Part shown: positions 45,200 through 55,119 of the stretch, in pieces | Layout of the letters: each line of letters begins with the position of its first letter | Position numbering within the stretch: position 1 is the stretch's first letter | NCBI GenBank assembly: GCA_033557465.1 | Contig: CM066048.1 | Span: 11,632,305 to 11,696,304 of the forward strand | Length of the DNA: 64,000 nucleotides | Reading direction: 5' to 3' | Source: Ichthyophis bannanicus | Taxonomy: Eukaryota; Chordata; Amphibia; Gymnophiona; Ichthyophiidae | The notes under the pieces: model-generated | What the model saw: the letters and a program-made list of their open reading frames with translations, nothing else | What the model was told of the DNA's origin: nothing | Database searches by the model: none | Made by a program: the position numbers and the translations under genes

Positions 45200-46057
45200 G
45201 GGATCATGATTTGGTCATTTTATTTTTAACTGCAGGACAGAGAGGTTAGTTTGCAACTTCTCTGTCCATCGGGATATGCTACCTTTTCTCAGCCTCGTAT
45301 GTATCTAGGGGGCAGGGGTGAAGCAGTCAGTATTGGGGGGGGGGGGGGGGGTTGTGGATTGTGTGTAGCCAGAGGCTATGGAATGTTTGCTGTTTAGGTC
45401 CGGGTGGTAAAGGGTTTGGTTTTTTTGTTGCTTTATAGGGCTCTGCATTCACCAGTGAGGGCCCTGGAAGTTTTGCTGCATTTGATTGCGGACCTTCTGG
45501 TGCAATATTCTCGTCTGGTGATACTGGAAGATTCTAATTTGGCTAAAGTGTGGGGGGGGGGCGAGGGGGCAAGGGGATGTGTCTGAATTTTTATGATGAA
45601 TGACTGATATGGGATTTTGCCAAATTGTAACTGTTCCCACTCATGCCAAGGGTAATATTTTAGATTTAGTGTTTGCTAGTGAGGGGAGTTGGGAAAGGGG
45701 GTGACAGCAGAGCATTGTGTTGTGTAGACAGTGCCCTGGTCCAATCATTCTTTGTTGTCATCTGATTTGGAATTGGGGGATTGTGGTCTGTTAGCCAGGC
45801 CTAGTTTTAGTGTTAAGGAGGTACATGATGTGCCGAATCTTGTTTCATAGTTGGAGCTGGCTGTGTGGTGGTGTAAATCTCAGGATGTTGTAGTTAAGTA
45901 GCTTTGGTTAGAGAAGGCTGGTGAATATAAGTCTGCGATAGTGGCAGCTAAGAAGGTTTACTATTCAAAGTGATTGAGTAATTCTGTACAGCGAAATAGG
46001 GAGGTTTTTAGACTCTCTGGCGAGCTGTTAGGTTAGGGTCGGGAACAGCAATGTCCC

Positions 46058-48073
46058 ATGGCCCTGCAGATGGATTTGGATGGTCTTGTGCATTATTTCT
46101 GTGATAAGTTTCTGTTGCTGAGATGTGTGGTGGATAGGCAGTTAGGCCAGTTGGGACCAGATAGTCCCCATAGTTCTGGGAAGGAGGGGAGTATTGAGGA
46201 ATTTCATTTGTTAACTTTGGAAGAAGTACAGGTGTTTAAGTCAGAGCATTTCACCTGCTTTCCACTTGATCCTTGTCCATCGAGTGGATTGCGTTTGATT
46301 CCGGATGAGACCTGTGTTCTGCTTAAGTCCGTGATTAATAATTCCCTGAGTCAGAGTGTGATGCCAAAGGCATTGAAGGTGAAAGTTATTTGTCCTCTAT
46401 TGAAAAAACCTTTCTTGGATTCCCTGAATTTTAAGAATTATCAGCCAGTCTCAAATTTATCGTTCCTGTCAAAGATAATAGAGAAGGTGGTTTTGCTCCA
46501 ACTGTCAACTATAGTTGATGAAAGGGGACTTTCGCTGTTCCCGTAGTGCTGAGATGACTTTGAAGGCAGTGCATGAGGACTTGCTTTTGTATTTGGATAG
46601 GGGGGATAATGCGCTGCTTCTGCTACTGGATTGGCAATGTTTGATAACTTGGACCCTGGCATTTTGTTGCGGCGATTGGCATTGTGCCTCTGTGGTGGTT
46701 AGAGTCCTTTCTGTTGGGATGCAGTCAGTATGTAACAGTAGCGATGTGGTCATTTGCATAGTTTCCAGTGTCTTTTGAAGTCCCCCAAGGGATGTTTTTG
46801 TCCCCACTGTTTAATTTGTATGTTCAGCCTTTCTTGTTGTTGTTAAGTGCCGTCTAGTCAGTGCCAACCCATGGCGACCTGGATAGTTGTTCTAAATTGT
46901 GTTTGGTCTTCAGTCAGGCGGCTCATTGTTGACAGACTGGCACCCATAGCTGCTGTTATTGTATCGATCCATCTCATTGCTGGCCTTCCTCTTTTGCATT
47001 GACCATCTACCTTGCCAAGCATGATGTCTTTCTCTAATGATCTCTCTCTTTGCATGATGTGTCCAAAGTATGAAAGTCGAAGTCTTGTCATCTGAGCTTC
47101 TAAAGAAAGCTTAGGTTTGATCTCCTCTAGTACCGACTGGTTTGTTCTTCGGGCATTCCATGGTATACACAGTATTTGTTGCCAGCACCTTAATTCAAAG
47201 ACATCAATTTTCTTCCTGTCTACCTTTTTCTCTGTCCATCTTATTTAGGAGCATGCTAGCCAATTCCAGATGTTTGCTGATGATAGTCAGCTGTACCTTC
47301 CATTGGGTAAGGATCAGGCTGTCTAGCTATGGAAGTTGGAGGCCTGCTTAGTGGCTATTGATGGGTGGATGACTGAGAATAAAGTGGTCTTGAACCACCA
47401 GAAGACTGAGGTCCTTTGAGTTCAATCTCCATGCTCTTGTTATAGCCCACCTCGTCTGTCACGGCGGAGGTTTCAATTGGAAGTAAAGGATCAAGTACAG
47501 AGTTTAGGAGTTGTTTTCGATAGTGCCTTAATTTTGGAGCTGCAGGTCTCTAAGGTCATAAAAGTATGTTTCTTTTATCTTTGCCGCCTATGGAGGGTGT
47601 GGCACTTATTTGATCAACGGGATATGATTATGCTTGTCCAGTCTCTGATTTTTGCGAGGCTGGATTATTGCAGTGCTCTGTAGTCTAGACTCCCTGCAAA
47701 GACCTTAGGGTGTTTGCAGAGGGTCCAGACTGTGGAGGCCAAGTTAGTGGTCGGAGCTAGGGTTAGGGATCATGTGATGCCTATATTGGAGGCCCTGCAT
47801 TGTTTGCCTGTTGTTCTGCATGTTAAATTTAAGTTGTTGGTTACTGCTTTTAGAATATTTCACTCATTGGATCTGGGTTATTTGCTGGCCCGTTTTCAGG
47901 TTTATAATCTTTCCTGGGTTACTCGGTCTCGGGGCACCCGTTTATTGGTTCTTCCCAGTGCAAGATTGTTCTGCTTGGTTCAGTTGCAGGCCAAGACACT
48001 GGTATGCTCATTGCCTTTTCTATGGAATGAGTTGCCGGTTGACATCCGATTCCTGGATGATCTTATGGGGTGA
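46058..48073 (+). pseudogene. L2 RT region (decayed)
   Basis: Seen in order: LDPCPSSGLRLIPDET, VICPLLKKPFLDSLNFKNYQPVSNLSFLSKIIEKVVLLQL (46370-46500), then FEVPQGMFLSPLFNLYVQPF at about 46775. An RTE fragment interrupts the gene, after which FADDSQLYLPLG at about 47270 gives the RT box (FADD) and QSLGVVFDSALILELQVSKVIK, PILEALHCLPVVLHVKFKLLVTAFRIFHSL follow. Stops and frameshifts are frequent. It was an L2-type RT gene; non-functional. Confidence 0.8.
46833..47243 (-). mobile_element. RTE LINE 3' end fragment
   Basis: Antisense 3' end of RTE starting with the ttgttgttgttaagtgccgt tail; minus strand 47091-46858 encodes MTRLRLSYFGHIMQRERSLEKDIMLGK and MRWIDTITAAMG. 5'-truncated, inserted in the L2. 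Confidence 0.85.
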
Positions 48074-48311
48074 AGTCATTTCTGTTTCCTTGGAGTGGCC
48101 GAACAATTGATGGGTGGCTTGAGGGGGCTTCTACTGCTGCTGCTGTGATGTTGTTAATATATTGATCTGTTTGTATTTTTTTATTATTGTATGGGGGGGT
48201 GTTTGTATTTATATATATATTTTTTGTATCCTGCTTTGGGCTTATTGTACGAGCAGGTAAAATAAAATGAAATCAAATGAAATGAAATAGGTTTTAGCGG
48301 CGATGACTAGA

Positions 48312-48570
48312 GACACAGAAACATGATGGCAGAAAAAGACCACATGGCCTACCTAATCTGCCCTTCCGTATCAAATACTATAGTCCCTTTTTTTCCTTTA
48401 GAGATCTTCTGTGTTAGTCCTATGCTTTCTTGAATTAAGATACTGTCCTCATTTTACTACCTCCACTGGGAGACTATTCCACGCATCTATCACTCTTTCT
48501 GTGAAGAAATATTTCCGCATTATTACTCCTCAGTCTATCCCCTTTCACCTTCATCCTATGCCCCTCCATT
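48312..48570 (-). mobile_element. CR1 3' end, antisense
   Basis: Contains catgatggcagaaaaagacc and the complement of the last ORF2 part (EKYFFTERV-like antisense at 48481-48520). 5'-truncated. Confidence 0.85.
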
Positions 48571-49108
48571 ATAATCATGCTCGCTGCCGCCGCTGCCGCC
48601 ACTGAATTTCAGGGCCATAACTTACTGGGTGATGTTAAAAAAATTTACAGTTCATTTGGCATATCGCAGATGCAATACTGAAGACAAAAACAGAAAACAT
48701 CAAAATAAAATGAGACAGTTTCAGAGGCTGACATGAAACTCACTAGCTCTTCTGTAATCTCCTCTCCTTACTTCTCCTTTTACTAGTAATGTATGCTTCT
48801 CCGGTCCAGATCCCCTTCTTTCAATGTTCTTTACTACTCCTTGGCTCCACAGTAGATGCCATCAGCATGTATGACCTAGTTTTCAAAGGGGCCGATATTC
48901 AAATGCCATGGCAGTTAGCAGGGGCGGCACAAGGGGGGTGCGGGGCCATGTGCGGAGACTTGGTGCAGGGCCTCATTTGCATAATGTTAACATGCACTAA
49001 TGTTTAGTAAACATGCCTCTTAATGATCTTAATGAGTATATGGATAAAGAAAGACTACCGATTTCTACATTACTATAATCCAGTGCCAACCGCCAGGCAC
49101 ATTAGGAA
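48571..49108. other. Unclassified; partial MITE end
   Basis: 48985-49019 has tttagtaaacatgcctc followed by TTA, the right end of a Harbinger-like MITE with unclear left end. No gene. Confidence 0.45.
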
Positions 49109-49109
49109 G

Positions 49110-49526
49110 TACTACAGACAGTGAAAAAGATAGGGAAAAAATTGATGCCTTTGAATTATGGTGCTGGCAGCGAATACTGTGTATACCATGGACTGCCCGA
49201 AGAACAAACCAGTCTGTACTAGAGGAGATCAAACCTAAGCTTTCTTTAGAAGCTCAGATGACAAGACTTCGACTTTCATACTTTGGACACATCATGCGAA
49301 GAGAGAGATCATTGCAAAAAGACATCATGCTTGGCAAGATAGAAGGTCAGAGCAAAAGAGGAAGGCCAGCAATGAGATGGATCGATACAATAACAGCAGC
49401 TACGGATACCAGTCTGTCAACAATGAGCCGCCTGACTGAAGACCAAACACATTTTAGGATAGCTATCTAGAGGGTTGCCATGAGTCGACTCCGTCTCGAC
49501 AGCACTTAACATCAACAACAACACAG
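49110..49526 (+). mobile_element. RTE LINE 3' end fragment
   Basis: Encodes TRLRLSYFGHIMRRERSLQKDIMLGKIEGQSKRGRPAMRWIDTITAATDT and ends agcacttaacatcaacaaca. 5'-truncated. Confidence 0.85.
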
Positions 49527-50550
49527 ACACTGTCCATTTAGAACCCATAGCAAACCCGCTGTATCATAACAGCAATTACCAGGACTCACAAAGCACTAAA
49601 CCCTACCTATCAAAAGGCAATACTGCAAATATTAAACCAATACATCTCCTACTGGGGAAAGAGAACAAGTGGCACTGTCACATAGAAACTACATGAATAG
49701 AATACCTCAGCTCGGTTACACATGCAGAACATAGACCATCACTGAACAAAGAACAAGGGATCACAATTTAGAAACAGGAAGACAATAATTAAACTGGGAA
49801 CCCCAAAAGCCAAACCTGGAATGTACAACACTGCAGAAATAAAACTATAAATTAATTTCCTCTTGTACTAAACAATTTGTAGACGTTAAAGAAGCACATT
49901 TCCCAGAACTGACATATTCCAGTTAATAAATTCAAAATAAAAAAGTATTTTTCTACCTTTTGTTGTTTGTGCATTTTATTTTTCAGTTGCAATTGCTCTA
50001 GTAACTTTCTTCTGGTTTCTTCTTGTCTTCTGCTAACTCTCCATTGTCTGTTGTCCATTTGTCTTTTATTCTATTTTTTTCCCATTCTCTCTCTACATCT
50101 GCTTTAACATACTAATCTTCCTCCTTTTGCTCTTTCCTCCATCTCTTGCATTATTCCTTTTTCATACACTCAAATTTTACCCTTCCATCCTCAATCTCCA
50201 CTTACTCTCCAAATACCTGGCCAATCGTAGATTTTTCTTCCCTCCCACACAAAATAATTTTGCCCTCTCCATTTCACTCTCCCAGCCCCATCCCATTCTA
50301 ATCCTCCCCCAACATCAGCTCCCTTCTAGTTCCAGCCCCACCCAGCATCCACTCCCTTCTAGTCCCCGCATCAGCCCATTTCCAGTCCTAGCCCCCCATC
50401 AGCCCATTTCCAATCCTAGCTCCCCCCATTCAGCCTATTTCCAGTCCAAGCCCCCCCATTCAGCCCATTTCCAGTCCAAGCCCCCCCACTCAACCCATTT
50501 CCAGTCCAAACCCCACCCCCACCCAAAGGGTCCCGCGGCAGTCTAAAAAG
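49527..50550. repeat. Unclassified; pyrimidine-rich arm and 30-bp tandem repeat
   Basis: 50100-50330 is strongly C/T-rich on the plus strand. 50370-50522 holds about five copies of a 30-bp unit around cagcccatttccagtccaag. No coding signature; the open frame here is a repeat artefact. Confidence 0.5.
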
Positions 50551-50789
50551 CTTTAGAGGGAGCCAGAGAGGCCCCGGCTCACCTCTAACAGCTGCCGAAG
50601 TGAAGAGTGTCTTTTTCCTTCACTTCGGCAGCTGTCCTGTAATTTAGGATGCTGCTGCGCTGAGGTCAAAGTGGTCTTCAGCTTGGCAGTGTCCTAAACT
50701 ACAGGACAGATGCCAAAGTGAAGAAAAAAGGTGCTCTTCACTCTGGCAGCTGTTAGAAGTGAGCCGGGGCCTCTCCAGCTCTCTCTAAG
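50551..50789. repeat. Fold-back inverted repeat with nested hairpin
   Basis: Arms of about 98 bp at 50551-50649 and 50692-50789 are complementary with some mismatches, with a 42-bp loop. Inside the left arm there is a second perfect 17-bp hairpin, cagctgccgaagtgaag (50589-50605) and its complement (50618-50634), loop 12 bp. No ORF. Possibly a fold-back DNA element. Confidence 0.7.
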
Positions 50790-52351
50790 GTCGCCCTGCC
50801 TGCTAGTACTCAATGCAGGATGTTGTTGGCATAGGGTCCCCTGAAGCGCGGGGCCCTGTGCGAACAACATTATCGCACAATGGACAGACCGGCCCTGGCA
50901 GTTAGCAACAAAGTCTAAATATATCAGAGGGTCACTCAGTGGCAGGGACGGCCTGTCCACTAGGTGGGCTAAGTAGCTGCCTAGGGTGGCAGTTCTCTGT
51001 GGGTAGCAGGTTTGGGCTTCGACACAAATGGCCTATTGCCCCCGCACGCTGAGCCGCCCTTCCTTCTCCCCACCCCGTGCTGAGCCGCCCCCCGCTGTCA
51101 TTGATTCTGGCGGCAGGGGGGTGCAGAGCATAGAAAGGATGGGATCATGAGAAACAGTGCTGCAGGACTCAGGCAGTAAGCAATATGGGGGAAAGCAAGA
51201 GAAGAATGAAGATTGGGGACTTGGGGGAGGGGAATGCAGAGGACTAGGAGGCAGAGTCAGGAGCCAGAGGTGGAAGATGATGGGGGCTCAATAGACTGAG
51301 CAGGAATTTGGAGAGAACAGCACCTAGTAATTGCTAGATACGAGAGAGAGTGTGGGGTGGAGGTAAGAGAATAGGAAAGAAAGGTTGGGGGAGGTTGAGA
51401 CCTGAAGTGAATGATGTAGGGACTAGAGTGGAGATGAGAGACGTGAAACGGGATGGATCTCTGAAGAAAGAGAGGGTAGACATGAGGCCGGGGACATGGT
51501 GAAAGAATAGCAGGGGGGCTCGAGACTGAAGAAAGCTGGGGGCCAGGGAAAGAGGGATGAATGACAGGGAGGAAGCTAGGGCTGGTGACGAGATCAAAGG
51601 CAGAGGATGGCGGGTGAAGGCTGAGGGAGTGAGAACAGAGGTTAGAAATAGGGAGCGAAGGAATGGGTAATGGTAGATATAAAATGCAGGGGAAAGAAAG
51701 AGACAGTGACAGCACTAGAGAGGGTAAGAATGGGAGATGGAAAGCTGGTAGATAGCTGGAGAGTGAGGAGTAAAATCTGAATATGAGTAAATAGGGAGGC
51801 AGAGGAGAGAGAAAAAAAAGATGAAAAGATCAATATCAAAGATATGTAGAGAAGGAAGAAAAGAAGATGGGAGGAGAGAGAAGAAATGGGCACAAGGAAT
51901 GTGGAAAAGAGATTGGAACCAATTCAATCAGAAAAATTAAATGGTCAGATAACAAAGGTAGAAAAAATAATTTTATTTTCAATTTAGTGTTTGGCATATG
52001 TAAGTTTTGTAATCAGCGTGCTGTCTTTATAGGCATCTCTTTCTGTTTCTCTGTTCTTGCACTGTATGCAGTGCCTGGCTTTTTGGAGTTTCAGTTGAAT
52101 TTTTGTCTACATATTCGTATTTTGGGAGAGAGTCTATCTATGCTCTAAATGTGTGACTGAGGCCAAGTATTTTGTTAGCAATGAGGCTCTGTGCAATCTG
52201 GCTTGTTCAGTTGTCCTTGTAGATGTAGGATTTTCTAGTGTTCACAGTAATATTTATCGTGCTGCTCTTTTCTAGATAGGCTCCTTGTTGTGGGAATTTC
52301 GGAAGTTAGTGTTGTTATGGAATAGTAGATTTGGGACAATTCTCCAAATGG
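50790..52351. other. Unclassified; purine-rich arm
   Basis: 51150-51960 is purine-rich and its complement resembles 50100-50330 in composition. At 51940-52000 aggtagaaaaaataatttta resembles the complement of 49930-49985. A hAT-like end (cagggacggcctgtccacta) may lie at 50943. No host coding sequence seen. Confidence 0.4.
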
Positions 52352-52935
52352 GTTAGTTTTGCACATCAAAATAACACAACAATGCCCTTAAATACAAGAT
52401 TTACTCCCAAATAGAATTATTACTAACACTCCAAAAAACACCTCAGTACTTCACATAGGCAAAAATGACCTCAGGATGGCTAGAGCCCTACATGTAGTGA
52501 TAAAATCACTATAGGGAACAGCTGACGCTCACATCATAGGTCATATAGCCACTTTTATTCAACCAATATTCAATCACCACTAATACACCCTAAAGCCACA
52601 AAACGTACTTCTGGGATTACCACAAATATTACATCTAATCACACACACACTACATACACGACATCCATAATCACTCACACAAAAAGCGTCATAATAATAT
52701 AAACATTAAGATGAGCAGCACAGGAACAGATCGTGACTCCCTAAAAAAAGGAGAATAAGGATAAGCTGGTATAAACAAAACTCGTCAAAGAGTCATGAAA
52801 TACTTATCTTTAGAATCACTTCAAGCCAATCGCTCCATTAACGCTCAACCGCTGCGCTGCAGACTTCCCAAACAGACATTCCAAAGCAGAGAGACTTTCA
52901 AGATAAATTAAGCCAAAAGTTCTTCACAAAGACAG

Positions 52936-52980
52936 CCCTACGAAAGCTCTCGTTTCGCCACATCTAGGCTTCATCAGGGG
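52936..52980 (-). ncRNA. Hammerhead-ribozyme-like motif (left arm)
   Basis: On the minus strand: CCC, CUGAUGA, a short stem (GCC/GGC), GAAA, a stem-loop (ACGA/UCGU) and GUA before GGG. This is the arrangement of a minimal hammerhead with stem I (CCC/GGG), stem II and stem III, as reported in Penelope-like elements. There is one extra A between CUGAUGA and the stem II pairs compared with the usual form, so activity is uncertain. Confidence 0.55.
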
Positions 52981-53164
52981 AAAAATTACGATCTAAAGAA
53001 TCCATTTAGGCTCTCCGAACTCTCCACTCCTAAAAATCACAGCGTCTGACACATTTCTTAAAAAAAACCATAACCAATCAAAACAAAATACGTCACTAAC
53101 AACATAAAAAAAACTAAGAAAGCAGGAGGAGCTCCACAGCTACACAGGCCAGAAAGACTGATAG

Positions 53165-53489
53165 TTATATTTTATTTATTTATTTATTTATTTAACAATT
53201 CTTATATACCGCACTATTTGCAATCAGCGCGGTTTACATGTAACAAAAAACATCCGACAAAATGCATATGTCTGGTCATTACATTGAACAGGGAGTGGGA
53301 TTTGGAGAACAAGTATCAAACTATAAACAAAGGTGAACTATTTACATAAGAAGTTCAATGGAAAAAGGCTCCTGTTTGGTGTTTTACATTTTTAGGGACG
53401 AACTATATGAGAGTGGCTGGGGTTCAGGGCTGTAAGTGAGGTGTTTGATAAAGAGGAAATGTTTCAGGGCCTTCCTGAACTGGCTCAAT
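53165..53489 (-). mobile_element. L2 3' end captured in PLE, left arm
   Basis: Complement carries the last codons of an L2 ORF (SQFRKALKHFLFIKHL) and the tail hairpin (53205-53240) with ttatttatttattt. It directly follows the GIY-YIG stop codon. The right arm holds the same L2 fragment at 60925-61245. Confidence 0.85.
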
Positions 53490-53491
53490 AA

Positions 53492-53935
53492 TCATAGAAA
53501 CAGAGACCATTCAATTTTATCATTAAAACCATGTGGGTACATTGTATTTAATGAATAAATCCAGCGCTGCTCCTTCTGTAACAGAAGCTTATTGCGATCA
53601 CCCCGCCGAATACTAGAAGGGACATGCTCCAACACAGTGCAGGTAAGGTTTTCAAAGCGATGTTCAAAATCTATACAGTGTTGTATCAATGGCGTATCCA
53701 CACGGGATTTATGAAGACTATATTTATGTTCAGCAAGACGAGTCCGTAGAGGACGAGTAGTTTTCCCAACATAAAGTAATGAACAAGAACACCAAAGTCC
53801 ATACACAACATGTGTAATGTTACAAGTAGTGTCACTTCGTAGTCGTCGAACTTTGCTGCTATATTTCTCACAGATCTCATTAACCATAATACCACAGAAA
53901 GAACAGCGCTGACATGCCACATGACCTAAAGGCAA
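53492..53935 (-). CDS. PLE GIY-YIG endonuclease C-terminal ORF
   Basis: Begins PLGHVACQRCSFCGIMVNEICEKY, a Cys-rich segment with CQRCSFCG, then VVYGLWCSCSLLYVGKTTRPLRTRLAEHKYSLH, the GIY-YIG module, and NKLLLQKEQRWIYSLNTMYPHG with the catalytic-type Glu. The domain cuts target DNA and is characteristic of PLE. It is separated from the RT ORF by a stop and frame change. It is uninterrupted here, unlike in the right arm. The start is an internal ATG; the original protein is a fusion with the RT. Confidence 0.85.
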   Translation of the reverse strand: MPLGHVACQRCSFCGIMVNEICEKYSSKVRRLRSDTTCNITHVVYGLWCSCSLLYVGKTTRPLRTRLAEHKYSLHKSRVDTPLIQHCIDFEHRFENLTCTVLEHVPSSIRRGDRNKLLLQKEQRWIYSLNTMYPHGFNDKIEWSLFL

Positions 53936-54055
53936 AGTTACTGAAGTACTTTGTCATGGCACTGCAGGACATAAACAGTCCCTTAAATTACGTTCACGGC
54001 TATATGCCATCCGTAGCTTATAACCAGAACGTTTAGGATGTGCGCCAATCAGTGT

Positions 54056-54430
54056 CTACCTTTTATGTATCACAGATGCTATCCGTCGTGATAAACTGGA
54101 ATGCTGTAAAACACAAGTAACTGTAGACCCGGAGTTTGGTGACATAGAACGAGGATGAAGTAACCATTCACGATGATTATATCTTGTCCGCTTATATGCA
54201 GTTGAAAGAATCACATCAGGATATCCACGGTCTTCAAACTTACGTCGCATACTCTTAGCCTGTACTTTAAACTCAGATACAGTAGAACATATTCGTCGGC
54301 ACCGTAAAAATTGTGAATAAGGCAAACTACGACGAAGATGATACGGATGAAAGCTGTCAAAATGCAGCAAGGTATTTCTATCTGTGGGCTTTGAATAAAC
54401 TGTGGTCAAAAACCCAGTAGTAGTCTTCAA
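54056..54430 (-). pseudogene. PLE RT C-terminal part, left arm
   Basis: KTTTGFLTTVYSKPTDRNTLLHFDSFHPYHLRRSLPYSQFLRCRRICSTVSEF and onward, nearly the same as residues 383-502 of the right copy. Truncated at 54443, so the RT core is absent. Confidence 0.9.
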
Positions 54431-54443
54431 AACCTTAACATCC

Positions 54444-54916
54444 GTTTTTTAATAAGTCTAAACGTAGTGTGCAGTTGGAGCTCCACAGTGTTACATTGGC
54501 TGAGTACTGTAGGAAGGAAGTTATCCCTACCGGTTTACGGATATGGAAGGCTCCTGGGATGTTTTTGGAAGATGATGCCTTTATTAATCGTTGGAACAGT
54601 ATTTTGAACAAGTGCTCACTGGACTTAATGTTGTTGGTTATAGAAATAGCGCATACCAAGAATATTTCCCTTAAGAAAGAGCTCGAAACTGATTTAAGTG
54701 AATTAAAGTTGGCTGAGGATTTTGCCTCTCGATTCGCCGAAATTACTAAATCTATTGATAAGTATAAAAGTGATTTAAAGCTTGCTAAGATTAAGAAATT
54801 CATGAAAGATGAGAAACGGACTAAGGATGGCCCTATTTATAATTGGCATATGAGGAAATCACGTCAATAAACTTCACATTGGAAAACTAGCAGTAGTGAT
54901 GTTTCATCGTATTCTT
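54444..54916 (+). pseudogene. PLE N-terminal region
   Basis: Reads SVQLELHSVTLAEYCRKEVIPTGLRIWKAPG, then FINRWNSILNKCSLDLMLLVIEIAHTKN, then a helical KKELETDLSELKLAEDFASRFAEITKSIDKYKSDLKLAKIKKF and YNWHMRKSRQ, followed by a TAA at 54868. The frame then goes on to KTSSSDVSSYS before the CR1. These are PLE N-terminal sequences; function in PLE replication not defined. Not an intact ORF. Confidence 0.75.
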
Positions 54917-55119
54917 ACATAGTAACATAGTAAATGATGGCAGATAAAGACCAGCATGGTCCATCTAGTCTGCCCAGCAAGATGGCAAGAGTAGGTGCAC
55001 CTGTCACTCTGTGCAGGCCACCCCTCCCCATGTCTTTGTTTAGGGGTAAACCCACCACTCCAGGTAGGACACCCCTATTTGTTGAGACTTTATATGGTTC
55101 AGAAGTTAGATGGTACCGT

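Larger units (their letters stand above)
45200..48290 (+). mobile_element. L2 LINE, decayed, with an RTE insertion
   Basis: 5' part (45410-45640) reads FCCFIGLCIHQ... and in another frame ALEVLLHLIADLLVQYSRLVILEDSNL, i.e. the endonuclease region with a broken GDFNL box, then SHSCQGNILDLVFAS. The RT part follows at 46270-46840 and resumes after the RTE fragment (46833-47243). The 3' tail has ttgtatcctgctttgggctt and (AAATG)n at 48261-48290. The tail differs from the L2s carrying the CGCGG hairpin, so it is another L2 subfamily. The left boundary is approximate. Confidence 0.75.
52367..54443 (-). mobile_element. PLE left arm (5'-truncated, antisense)
   Basis: From left to right it holds a 3' non-coding region, the hammerhead-like motif, an L2 3' end (about 53165-53489), the GIY-YIG endonuclease ORF (53492-53935, minus) and the end of the RT ORF (54056-54430, minus). 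It is the reverse complement of 59672-62319 except for the two insertions in the right arm. The break at 54443 falls in the RT ORF. Confidence 0.9.

Noticed and set aside
50127..50546. 139-codon plus-strand frame with FQSKPPHSAH repeats
   Set aside because: Entirely explained by pyrimidine-rich sequence and a 30-bp tandem repeat.
51257..51927. Long Ser/Pro/Leu-rich minus-strand frames
   Set aside because: Antisense of purine-rich low-complexity DNA without any protein motif.
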